Positions 48,640 through 58,979 of a DNA stretch of 64,000 nucleotides are shown here, in pieces (positions within the stretch are counted from its first letter, which is position 1; each line of letters begins with the position of its first letter). The stretch is from Tipula vernalis (lineage: Eukaryota; Arthropoda; Insecta; Diptera; Tipulidae), in contig OY282560.1 of NCBI GenBank assembly GCA_958295665.1, forward strand, positions 268,747,315 to 268,811,314. Direction: 5' to 3'. The position numbers were made by a program, and so were the translations under genes. The notes below the pieces were generated by a model. It worked only from the letters and a program-made list of their open reading frames with translations. It searched no databases and was not told where the DNA came from.

Positions 48640-49200
48640 TTTTTTGATAAGTCAGAGAGATACGGCGTATATGAGTAACTAGCCTAAGGCAAGGGCTTCC
48701 AAAGAGAATTGCCCTGATTTGACCCAGATCCATTTGTTATTGAGGATGAAGATGCAAGTTTTTTAAATTAAATGGAATTTTAGGGATCACTTTTTAAGGG
48801 ATGGCCCAGATTACAGAGATATTTTAGAGACGTCTTATACATAAGTGATTAGCTTATTGCAAGGGCTTTATATTAACGAATGTTTTGCAAATTAAATTAA
48901 ATTTTAACGTTCACTTTATTAAGCATTGGCCAGATACAGAGATGTCTTAGAGACATAGTATTTATGGCTAATTAGCTTATTGCAAGCGCTGAATAAGATG
49001 ACCGAGATCCATTTTTTATTGATGATGAAGACGAATGTTTTGGAAACTAAGCAAACTCTTAGGTTTCATCTTATTAAGGATTAGCCAGATTACAATGATG
49101 TCCCAAAAACGTGGCTTGTCTGGGTAATTAGCGTATTGCAAAAGCTTCCAAATAAAATTACTCTCATTCGAATACGATGACCAACACCCGTATGTTATAG
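48640..49200. repeat. Degenerate tandem repeat, about 120-160 bp
   Basis: Four units share AGATTACAGAGAT..TTTAGAGAC, TAATTAGCTTATTGCAAG and ATTGATGATGAAGACG-like parts. Unit starts near 48655, 48810, 48930 and 49090; the shorter step is due to an internal deletion. No ORF is kept across units. Confidence 0.7.
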
Positions 49201-49249
49201 GCGACGAAAACAAAATTTTGGTATTATCGCAAAATTCGTAAAACTCTTG

Positions 49250-50110
49250 GAATTCGTTTTAGACAATCAAATAAAACAAATTTAATAACACGGAAAAACA
49301 TGGGGCACATTTCCGTAAACTATATGGGCTCAGGTAATTTTGGTTAATTATATCGGAACGCTAACAATTAGTATGTTTATAGTTAGGGTTTAACCTTAGT
49401 TAACTTTCACTATAATTGGACTCGTGTCGAGAGTTGAGTTAATTTAACTCTATGAAATTCATTTTTAACAGTTTTTCGACTTGAGAAACAACAAAAACAA
49501 AAAATTTAAACATGAAAATACAATAAATAAAACGCTGTTTTTAAATTTTTAACGCGAACGTGTCTATTTCCAAACAAGTTGGTTGATTATTTCTAATGTT
49601 TAAAACTTGGTTTCGATCCTGTTTAAACTCGACACTAAGTGTGTTTAACTTTGCAGTATAAACGCTAAAATTGATAACTCCAAGTTGATCTAAATTTTAC
49701 TACAAAATAACATCAATTGACCCTCTAAACAAAAAGTACGATTCGCAAAAATCGATTCATTTTCGATATTTAAGCGATGCAAGTTTTTTTCTTGTCACAA
49801 ATACTATAACACATTTTTTTATAGAGAAACATACAATGGAAAACCAGGTGATTACCCTGCGTAACCATACATGTCATTTTGTGTTAAACATTTAATGATG
49901 CCAAACACAATTTTTGCAATCAAAATTTAATAAGTTTCTTGTGCTTGTAATAAATAAATTTAAATAGGTATTTATGAAATATAATTTTAAACATATTATT
50001 TTCTCTTAGTGATTTAATATAGTGTACATATTTATTTAATATTAATTTAGATCAGTGTTATACCTAATTATTTTGCAAATAAAATCATCTGCAAGTAAGT
50101 GTATCAACAA
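49250..50110. other. Non-coding DNA, no feature seen
   Basis: A/T-rich, without coding frame or recognised repeat. Confidence 0.35.
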
Positions 50111-50113
50111 CAT

Positions 50114-50359
50114 TTTATAACATGAGTAAACGAGTATATTATGAAGTACAAAGCGCGGTATTATAATGATCACATAAATTCACAAACGCCTCATGATTAT
50201 GTTCACCCTGAATCTCATGCTATATCTGAAGAGCTGAGTGAGCACGATTATTCTTCTAAATCATATGATATATATCCCGAATCAGATGCCAGTACTGTTA
50301 AGTTGGACCCAAGCAATCTGTCGAGAGACATTGCTAAATGGTTCATGAAATATTGGTAA
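50114..50359 (+). pseudogene. Possible orphan first exon of a transposon gene
   Basis: The frame with an early shift reads MSKRVYYEVQSA, then from ATG 50141 HINSQTPHDYVHPESHA, many Ser/Glu/Asp, and LSRDIAKWFMKYW. It ends at ATTG|GTAAGAATT, a good donor; an acceptor TTCTTTACAG follows about 70 bp later. Joining the two puts a stop directly after. The style (MSKR start, acidic middle, LxxDLAxW end) recalls first exons of transposon-encoded genes in insects, but this is only a suggestion. Confidence 0.35.
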
Positions 50360-50575
50360 GAATTGCACACGTTTGATATCAATCGGTATATTAACTATCT
50401 TGATCCTGTTCTTTACAGATAAATCTCTTCGATAAGGTGATGGATCAAAATATGGATAAATTTTTGGTACTACAATAATAATAATAATAATTATTATTAT
50501 TATTAAATATTATTGATTATTCAATTATTATTGTATTATAAATATATTATATATTATATATATATTATATATTAT

Positions 50576-50706
50576 AATTTCATAAATAAGTTATTTTAAT
50601 CATATTGCTTGATCATTACATTTTTTTAAATTCATTTCAAAAATAAATGAATTAAAAAAAATGTAATGATCAAGGAATATGATTGAAATAACTTATTTAT
50701 GAAATT
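50576..50706. repeat. 131-bp near-perfect foldback
   Basis: Two arms of about 62 bases (AATTTCATAAATAAGTTATT... and its inverse) are separated by about 7 bases. The arms keep ATGATCAAG and CATATT pairs. An AAT/ATT microsatellite lies just to the left (50470-50500). Confidence 0.92.
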
Positions 50707-50709
50707 ATT

Positions 50710-51240
50710 TTCAAAATAATCTATTAAAATAAAATACACTTATTAACAAATCCCATTTGTTTTAATGAAATTGCAAATATATATCGGGCTAAAACCGCCG
50801 TAATCGAAACAGAAAATATGTAACGTAATTATACTGAAAAGTCTGTAACGATTTCCGCTCGAGAAACACGGTGCGTAAATATATCACAAAATATGTAGTA
50901 TTTTCGATACGCACTAACACATGGAAGATATATCGCAAAAAGTCTAATTATCATAGGACGGTAGACTCAAAAATACATCGCTTTTACATCGCAAAATTGA
51001 TTCGAAAACGATGTTTTGTATGAAGGTGTTTCATCATTTTCGTATCGTTTTTGACTCGGAATGTTTAAAGGGGATGTGGTTGGAAGTTGTTACCATAAAA
51101 ATAGTAAAATGCAGTGGCAGCTTGCTGCTGATTTAAATTTTCATGCATGAAATCAATCGTATTAATTTTTTAACAATTTTAAATTATATCCTTTTCGTGT
51201 AGTCGTATAGTTAGTGTACTGTCATGCCTTTGTAAAATTG
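50710..51240. other. Non-coding DNA
   Basis: No coding frame; contains several ATCGATT and ATCGCAAAA-like short phrases but no clear element. Confidence 0.3.
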
Positions 51241-51497
51241 ATCCTACTAAGGGTGCTCTCGAAGTCCTTGGGGTCCAATGCTACCGTCTTTCTAGCGGAA
51301 CTACATGCTGTAGGAAACACCTAGGAGCAATAAGCCCAGATAGTATGTATCCCGTACCGGCTGGCAGTATCATTAAGTTCATTAAGAACCTGAATATTGA
51401 CTGGACGGTAATTAAGCAGGGTCCAGCACAATAGATCTTTTAGGTCGCAGTGCGAGGTGGCTTATCGCCTACATGGCCCTTCAATAATAATAATAAT
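51240..51497 (+). mobile_element. 5'-truncated LINE 3' end with (AAT)n tail
   Basis: A GC-richer stretch (CTACCGTCTTTCTAGCGGAA, GTACCGGCTGGCAG, GTGGCTTATCGCCTACATGG) ends in AATAATAATAAT. Such tails are usual for I/LOA/R1-type LINEs. The target duplication was not found, and the start is approximate. Confidence 0.5.
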
Positions 51498-51499
51498 CT

Positions 51500-52230
51500 T
51501 ACGCATGACTTCTTTTGCTGTTGAGGGTAGGATTTCTTTACTTTCTTGCACAGCTTGTTCAGTTATTACTTCGGCTTCTAACGTTTGTTCTTCATATGGC
51601 TGGAATATTTTTTCGAGGTATTCACCAAATTTTCAAGCTTTGTCTTCATTATTTCTAGCCCATATCTCACCTGCTGTTCTTATTGGGGGACTCTGCATTA
51701 TGGGTCTTTTAATTCTTTTGGTTGCTTTCTAAAGAGAATAATCAGTACTATCATTTGTTGAGTGAGATCGTTCAAATGAGTTTTATCTTGGGAGCCCTTG
51801 TTTTCTGTCATACTCCTCTCGCTCTTCTTTTTTTCTGCTAGGCGTTCCCTAATTTCCATATGGTAGTTGTTTTCCCTTGATTTTTTTTTTAATTTCAGAG
51901 GTATTTTCCCAAACTGTTTGCTGTATATCGTTTACAAATTTGTTAACTTCTTTGTCTAATTGTTCTTCGGAAATGGGTTTCTTTCTCTTTGAATGATTTT
52001 TTCACTTAACGTTAGAAGTAATGGTGAATGATCACAGTTTAAGTCATGGCTTCCATCTACTTGTACATAATTTACAGATATGTTCTTTATTATAAAAAAA
52101 TCAATCAGATCTGGTACTTTGTTTGGATCAGTTGGCCTGCAGTTGCATTTCCTGATAGTTTTTAAGGAGTTTTTCACCCTTGGTCGTTCGTTGTTAATCT
52201 GGAGCCCTGACGCTGTTTGGTTATTTCTCT
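51500..52230 (-). pseudogene. Jockey-like LINE fragment (endonuclease to pre-RT)
   Basis: Minus strand: PTDPNKVPDLIDFFIIKNIS, VNYVQVDGSHDLNCDHSPLL, the end of an endonuclease with the catalytic His/Asp pair, then EIRERLAEKKRAR, and WARNNEDKAWKFGEYLEKIF in broken frames up to the LINE tail at 51497. The right side is cut by the gypsy LTR at 52231. Confidence 0.8.
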
Positions 52231-52665
52231 TGTAACGGGCCAAACGCTTTCTGTATTATTATTTAATACTATATACTCGACAAACATGTATAATAATAAA
52301 TAACGCACTAAATTTTATTCTCAAACCAAATTTTATTTTATCATAATTATTTATTATTTAATCATTCTAGTCTATGATGAATTGAATTTATTTATTTATT
52401 ATTATGATTTACAATAATTACACTACACGACTGACTTCCTTACACTACTAATTATACACGACAACCGCGACGACTATTTATCTTGCCACTGCTCAATACC
52501 GACTGACTTTACCAAAAGACAATGAAAAATATTTTCTTGACCGGTCGATCAGGTTACACACACATCGAATGTCCCTATGTGTAAATGAACAAAAACGGGT
52601 CACTACCTAAATCAGTCAATGGATTAATTTGCTACAGCCTGTAACACAAGTTTTTGGTCACCGCA
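52231..52665 (-). repeat. 3' LTR of the gypsy element (single copy)
   Basis: On the plus strand it begins TGTAACGGGCC and ends GGTCACCGCA, giving TG...CA on the minus strand. A polypurine stretch GGAAAGGGGGTTA lies directly against the minus-strand start. An inner GTAACACA at 52641-52648 is an alternative edge. Confidence 0.65.
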
Positions 52666-52680
52666 TAACCCCCTTTCCAG
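52666..52680 (-). promoter_or_regulatory. Polypurine tract of the gypsy element
   Basis: The minus strand reads CTGGAAAGGGGGTTA next to the LTR. This is where plus-strand DNA synthesis would be primed. Confidence 0.6.
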
Positions 52681-52770
52681 TTAAAAAGAAAATACTAAGC
52701 TATTTTATTTTTATTTTGTATATGATAGAAAAAGGACTGAATTGCGACCATCACTAGTTAGCCTGTTATC

Positions 52771-55500
52771 CTACTTATGCAATAAAACCTCTTCCTGAAA
52801 ACTAACTATCCGATCCGTTTGGCTTTTGTTATCCCTTGTCATGGAATCAACAATATAAGCCGGCTTTAAACGATCTACTGATATCACTTGTGATTTTCCA
52901 TTGTAATTGACAATAAATGCTTTTCTTAATCTGCGAGTCACTTCAAATGGACCTTCATAAGGATTTTCTAATCCAGATCTTAAACGATCATTTCTTACAA
53001 ACACAAATTTGCAGTTAGATAGTTCGCGAGGCACATACGCGTCCGAATTTTCTGCGGTTCGTGGTGGAGTGGCTTTGAAATCTTTCGCAGGGTCTCTACA
53101 AAATTGGTTGGATCGACTAAAAGTAAATCCGATGACTTGACGACCAGTTTACCAGGCACTCTTAATGCTTGTCCGTAAAGTAAATCTGCGGGTGAATAGC
53201 CAATGTCTTCTTTTAGGGTGGTCCGAAAACCAAGAAGAATAAATGGTAATTCATCAACCCAGTTGGAGGTATTACATCTTGCTCTTAATGAATTTTAGAG
53301 AGGCCGATGTAGATTTTCAATCATTCCATTACTCTGTGGATGATAGCTGCATACACCTCAGGCCACCGAGTGAAATGGTCTATAATTGTGAACAGTTAAT
53401 TATAACCTTGACAACGAGGAAGTGGCCCCACCAGATCCATATGTATATGATTAAACCTAGTTTGAGGTAAATCGAATGAGCCAATTGGAGATTTGGTATG
53501 TCGGATGATTTTTGATTTTTGACAGTTAGCGCAACACCTGGTCCAGTCACCAGTATCCGAATTCATTTTCGGCCAGAAATAGCGTGTTGTTATCAACTTT
53601 CGTGTGGCTCGTATTCCTGGATGTGAGAGTCCAAGCAGTTTGTCAAAAATTTCGCGTCTCAGTTCTATCGGGATATTCGGGCGAGTTTTATTTGTTGATA
53701 TTTCACACCAAATTTTCTCTTTCTTGCCATCCACGGAAATCTGTTGGAACTTCAGTTTTGACTGTTTCGATGGATTTATTAACGACTTCAACTCCTCATC
53801 TTTCTCTTGAAACTGAGCAAGACGGCCAACATCGATTCCATGATAACTCATTTGAGAAACTTCAACTGGTCTTGATAAATAATCAACAACAACGTTATCG
53901 CCTCCTGAAATATGGCGTAAATCGGTAGTAAATTGAGCAATGTACTCAAGATGTCTGGTTTGACGGGGACTTCTATCAGATTTAGATTCTATTGCTGTGA
54001 TTAACGGTTTATGATCTATGAATACAAAAAAATTCCTTCCTTCGACATATTGTCGAAAGTGTTTGATCGCTACGTAAATTGCCAGAAGCTCCCTATCAAA
54101 TGCGGCATATCGAGTTTTAGCGGGTTGAAGTTTCTTTGAGAAAAAACGCGGAGGTTCCCAACTATTGATTTCTTGATTAAATTGTTCAAGAACAGCACCA
54201 ATAGCTACCTCCGAACTGTCTGTAGTTGAGCGTTGTTTTTAGGATGTACTAGCATTGTGGTTGCTGCTAAACATCGTTTGGCTTCCTCGAAAGCTTCATT
54301 GCATTTCGTGGGCCATTAAAAATTCTTTTTTGGATTTTTTATTTTGGACATGTTTGCAGAAGTAGGAGAGATTCCATATTCTGAAATTCGATTGGAAAGA
54401 AAATTGAGCGTTTGTTTACCAAATTCACATTTTGATAGTTTTATTTTGATATCAAACTCGACAAGCTGTTTGAAAAGAAGATGCAAATGTTTTTTATGTT
54501 CTTCTTCTGATCTACTGAAAATCAAAATGTCATCGATGTAAGGACATACGAAATCAAAATCCTCCAAAACATTATTAATGAATCTTTGAAACGTCTGGGA
54601 TGCGTTTCGTAGCCCGAATGGCATTCGTAGAAACTCGTAGACTCCAAATGGAGTAGATATCGCAGTTTTATGTACATGTTCCTTTGCTACCGGTATATGA
54701 TGGTATGCACGCACTAAATCGACTTTAGAGAATATTTTGCATCCATAAATTTGTGAATTAAAATCGTGGATATGGGGTACCGGGTAGCGATCAGGAACAG
54801 TGCAAGCATTGAGCTTACGATAATCGCCCCATGGTCTCCAATCATTATTATCTTTTTTCTTTACCAGATGTAATGACGTAGATACATGCGATGATGACGG
54901 ACGGCATATACCTAAATCCAACATGTGCTGAAATTCGGTTTTGGCAATTTTATATTTATCGTCAAATAATCGACGAGGCCTTTCAAAAGGCAAGTATCCT
55001 TTTGTTTGTATGTAGTGAACTACATCATGCTTCACGGGAATGGTATAATCTGGCGGTGTAAGCAAAGATGGATATTCCGATAATATTTTTGAAAATTCAT
55101 CAGTTATCGTTACCGCTGATAGTTTCAATGTCGGTGTATCCACATTTGCCATTACGCACGAAACGTTTAATTTGGTGCCTGTATCGACTAAACGTTTTTG
55201 CATAAGATCAATTAATAAATTAAATTTCATTAAGAAATCTGCCCCAATAATTGGACGATTGACTGAAGCGATTGTGAAAACATGATTAAAAGATCGGCAA
55301 AATCCTAGATCAACTTGTAAAAGCTTGGTCCCGTATGTCTTAATCGTAGTATTGTTAGCTGCGGTTAGACAAATATTGGAATTTTTCTCTTTTAAATGCG
55401 GAAATTAACTTAATGGAATAACGGATAAATCGGAACCGCTATCGACTAAAAATACTAATTTCGTGATTTTACATTTGACGAATAAGCGGCGGCTTGAAGA
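52771..55500 (-). pseudogene. Gypsy pol: protease, RT, RNase H, integrase, broken
   Basis: Protease near 55450 reads VFLVDSGSDLSVIPLS with the catalytic Asp. RT 55230-54316 has [49 protein letters not shown] and [10 protein letters not shown] (YIDD catalytic loop), so the core is readable. RNase H follows in pieces (AIGAVLEQFNQEI, YAAFDRELLAIYVAIKHFRQ, FIDHKPL). Integrase 53851-53396 has the HHCC part (LGLSHPGIRATRKLI, CANCQKSK) and HMDLVGPLP; its middle is deleted. HPQSNGMIENLHR retains the catalytic Glu. The tail (FVFVRNDRLRSGLENPYEGP, VISVDRLKPAY) is near 53034-52771. Several stops make it inactive. Confidence 0.87.
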
Positions 55501-56552
55501 ATCGCTGTAGGCCACACCCAGCGACCGCTCGCTCAGTTTTTTGAATCAGCCGTTTCTTTATCAAAATCACACGGCTTTTGACACTGTCTAGTTCGAATAC
55601 CGAAACGATAATGGTAGAAGCACCTGGGATATTTCCGAACTTGACCCGGGCTGCGATGACGACTTTGACTGCGTTAACGGTTTTGACTATCTCTGGGATG
55701 GGGTGAATTAAAACGTTGATTGGATCGTGATCTGGACCTATTTCCTTCGTATGCAGAAACAGACATGCTCGAAATAGATTGGGTAAGCTTTTGAAGCTCT
55801 CTTTGGAGCTGTTCGACCTTTGGCCCATTTTGAATAGCTGAAATGGTCGCTGGGCGAGTAACTTCAAAAATTTTATCGGCGGTGGTTTGCATTTTATCAA
55901 TATCATTTTCACTAGTAACAACTAAAATAGTTTTGTACTAGTGGGCAAACCATTCAGCCATATATTCTTAAGAAGTTCTTTATTAAGAGTTTTGAACGTA
56001 CCAGCAATATTCTCCAATCGCCTGTAGTACTGCGAAGGCGTATCATCCCCAATTTCAATACCATCCAATAATTTTTTAATTTTGTAATTTTCCCCTTCCG
56101 TGTGCCTTTCGAGGATAATGTCTTTAATATATTGGTATTTATTTTGTTTTGATGGATTGTAAATTAAATCTTGATTTCTCAACAAGATGTTTTATGGAAG
56201 CGCGGTCAATATATAATGATATTTGAGTTCATCACTTTTAGTTAGATTAATTATAAAAGTCGATTCCATCAACGCAAACCATGTTGCAGGGCTTAAAGAA
56301 CAATAGGCAGGCATTCTAATTTTAATCGTTGAAACTGCATTTATGTTATGTTTTCTTCGTTGTCAGCTCCTTTGACTTCATCTATTACTATTGGTGGTGG
56401 TGGAGGTATTTTTTGTTGTTGTTTCTGGATAATATTTGGAACATCATCCTTTAATTGAGGTGGGGAGGGCGTATTATTCCGTTTCCTTTTTTCCTCCTAT
56501 CTTTAACTCTTATATACTCAGTTTCTCGAGCTAGTTCTTCTTCATCCGTCAT

Positions 56553-56925
56553 GGTGCTCTGGAGACGGTTTAAAAAAAAAAGTGCGGTGTCTCCGAAATT
56601 CTTTCGCCGAACGTTTGGACACCTAAAAAGGAGTACTTTCAGCCGCTACAGAAAAAAATCGGCTATGCGCTTTTTTTTTCTAGGACGAAAATACGAAAAA
56701 TCATTTGCCTGGAGAAGATAACCCCCTTTCATGTGTAATGATGATTCTGGATATATATACAGGGTGTCACATACATTCGCATTGGTTCATACACATATAT
56801 AATGATAGATATAGGGTTTCCGAGAAGGGTTTGGCAATGGATGTGATTCCTAAAAGCGTAAAAACACAACAAAAATAATAAAGATTTAGAGACGTTCGTA
56901 AGACCCGTTCTACACCGCCTCGAGA
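56553..56925. repeat. Left long terminal inverted repeat
   Basis: About 373 bp, inverse of 58074-58408. Best matched part is 56553-56763, then 56850-56925. Confidence 0.85.
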
Positions 56926-57093
56926 TAATTATAAAGAAAATTGGCATGTTTTGGTTTTGAATGAGAGAAAGTAAGCCAAGATGTAATAGAGCAATGACAA
57001 GTTTCCAATGTACAACTAAAATTCGGAATTGACGGTGGGGGTGGTTTTCTAAAATTTTCCTTTTCCATCCAGTCATCGAATGATGAACCGCCC

Positions 57094-58029
57094 ATGGCAC
57101 CTCAAGGAAAGCTTCCAAGTACAAGATATGCTGAAAAATTCCTCGAATCTGGGGTGAAACGATTATTTATTCTTTGTTTAGCCCCTAACACTCAGGAAAA
57201 TTACCATAATGTCTCGCTTATGTGGTCAGCATTAGATATAAATTCCTTTCTTGGAACAGTTGCAACGGATTTGAAGCTGGCCAATATTATTTCGTGTCGT
57301 TTGAGTAACTCAAGTGCACATCCTTGCTCATGGTGCGATGCTCCCCAAAAAAACTTAATCAACTCGGGCAATTGCAGAACGATCAATGATTGTGAGGACT
57401 TAGAAAGTCAGCCAAGTTATTTGATAATTGAATACATCCACCTCTCTTCAATGCAGAAGAAAATAAGGGGATCATCGACATAATCCCAACTCCAGAATTG
57501 AATTTACTGTTGGGAGCAGTAAATACCCTGTTCCACCATATGTTGTTGCAGAACGAAGAAGTCAGCCTAAAATGGGCCCGGGAGTGCCACGTGGCCCGGC
57601 AGTGTACCTATGGTAGTCCAACATTTGAAGGAAATGCGTGTAAGGTCTTGCTCGATAATTTTAGATGCCATAAAATGCCTTGGCTGTGTCAAGTATGTGG
57701 AGACATTTAGAAAATTGAAGAAAGTGGTCGATTCTTGCTTCTCATTGAAACTAGACCTAAATTTCAACAGATATATTGAAGATTTCAAGGTTAGTTATCA
57801 AGCACTCGAGATACCTGTGACACAAAAAATTCATGGCATACTATACCATGTAGTAGATTTTTGTTCCGAAACCAAAAGAGGACTAGGGTTTTATAGCGAA
57901 CAAGCTGTCGAATCGACCCATGCAGATTTTAGTAAGACTTGGAATCGTCACAAAGTACTAAAAAAGCATCCTGACTATTCATTTAAATTATTGCGAGCTG
58001 TATGCGAATATAATAGTTTTCATTTATGA
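57094..58029 (+). pseudogene. Transposase-like protein of the TIR element
   Basis: Three plus frames join by two shifts (near 57450 and 57640). Motifs: CLAPNTQENYHNVSLMWSAL, FLGTVATDLKLANIISC, SAHPCSWCDAPQKNL (a Cys-x2-Cys), PELNLLLGAVNTLFHHM, FEGNACKVLLDNF, VTQKIHGILYHVVDFC, LGFYSEQAVESTHADFSKTW, ending LLRAVCEYNSFHL. I recall this motif set from uncharacterised arthropod and cnidarian proteins. It looks like the C-terminal two thirds of an RNase H-fold transposase (Cys-x2-Cys, late Glu in SEQAVESTH), but this is inference. The N-terminal third is missing. Confidence 0.6.
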
Positions 58030-58073
58030 TATGTGTGCTATTGTTTTTTGTTTCTTTCTTATCTAGACAAGGC

Positions 58074-58408
58074 TCTCGAGGGGGCCGTAAACGGATCTTA
58101 CAAACCTCTCTAAATTTTCATTTTTTCTGTTGTGTTTTTATGCTTTTAATAATAATAATAAATAATGCTTTTATGAGTGACAACACTTCAACACTTGCCG
58201 TACAATATACCTGTATATATATCCAGAATCATCATCACACATGAAAGGGAGTTATCTTCTCCAGGCATATTATTTTTCGTCCTAGAAAAAAAGCGCATAG
58301 CCGATTTTTTCCTGTGGCGGCTGAAAGTACTCCTTTTTAGGTGTCCAAACGTTGGGCGAAAGAATTTCGGAGACACCGCACTTTTTTTTAAACCGACTCC
58401 AGAGCACC
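58074..58408. repeat. Right long terminal inverted repeat
   Basis: About 335 bp, inverse of 56553-56925. Best matched part is 58210-58408, then 58074-58160. Confidence 0.85.
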
Positions 58409-58979
58409 GTCCGTGTGGTACTCTTGTGGAGTTGTCTTCTGGTTAGGAGTAGAACCGATGACCTCCTTTGTCTTAAGAGCTTTAACTTCATTTTCAAGCG
58501 TCTTCATACGCTCTTGCATCCATGCAATTGTACCATTCATTTGCTTTTTTATATTGTTGGCTTCAACTAATGCATTATTATTAGCTTTACACAATTCATT
58601 GTGAAGCTTCTCTTCGTTTGAAGAACGAGTGTTTTGGCTGCTGGCCCCAATGGAGGGACTACAGCCTCTTATTGGAGATTACGATACTTTCTTACTTCTC
58701 TGGAAGGGATGTGAATTATCGTTTTCTGCTTCACCTAATTGAGCTAATTTTTTCACCGACATGTTTTGTGATTGATTAAAATAAATGTAGTATAGCAATG
58801 GCTCATCTCCCCCAGAATCCATGAGACCCACCTCCGAAGAGGGTGGATTTACCTGAGCAACAGGTGTACCACCTGGGGTATTAGTTTCCATATTTGTTCC
58901 ACTAATTGCTTCACCTCTGATCGTTCCCCGGCTGTTACCATGTGGACTAGACACATTTGGTACACCTTATTATAAAAAT

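Larger units (their letters stand above)
56553..58408 (+). mobile_element. DNA transposon with about 350-bp inverted repeats
   Basis: Left 56553-56925 and right 58074-58408 are inverted copies. The outer 200 bp match closely (GGTGCTCTGGAG(A/T)CGGTT, GTGCGGTGTCTCCGAAATTC). A weaker centre is followed by an inner block that pairs again (AAAAACACAACA, TTTAGAGA, CTCGAGA). A core ACGGA (CATCCGTCAT and GTCCGTGTGG outside the ends) may be the target duplicate. Inside is one plus-strand coding region. I cannot assign the superfamily. Confidence 0.8.
52231..58970 (-). mobile_element. CsRn1/Mag-like gypsy retrotransposon, broken
   Basis: Minus-strand order: gag (58.97-55.5 kb), protease, reverse transcriptase, RNase H, integrase, then 3' LTR (52.23-52.67 kb). 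Zinc knuckle and integrase tail style match the CsRn1/Mag side of Ty3/gypsy. The matching 5' LTR was not found, so the right end is truncated or diverged. A 1.86-kb element with long inverted repeats interrupts gag. Confidence 0.85.
55500..58970 (-). pseudogene. Gypsy gag, split by a TIR element
   Basis: The N-terminal part (58954-58430) has a Pro/Gly/Ser region (GTPVAQVNPPSSEVGLM) and a coiled coil (MQERMKTLENEVKALKTKE), ending PQEYHTD. The insertion 56553-58408 follows. On the left the frame resumes TDEEELARETEYI, then a capsid (MPAYCSLSPATWFALMESTF, LLDGIEIGDDTPSQYYRRLE) and the nucleocapsid end with CFYHYRFGIRTRQCQKPC, a CsRn1-type Cys/His box. Frame shifts near 56450, 56190 and 55920. 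Confidence 0.8.

Noticed and set aside
46850..49200. Tandem arrays as CRISPR
   Set aside because: Long degenerate units without short exact repeats and unique spacers, in a eukaryotic context.
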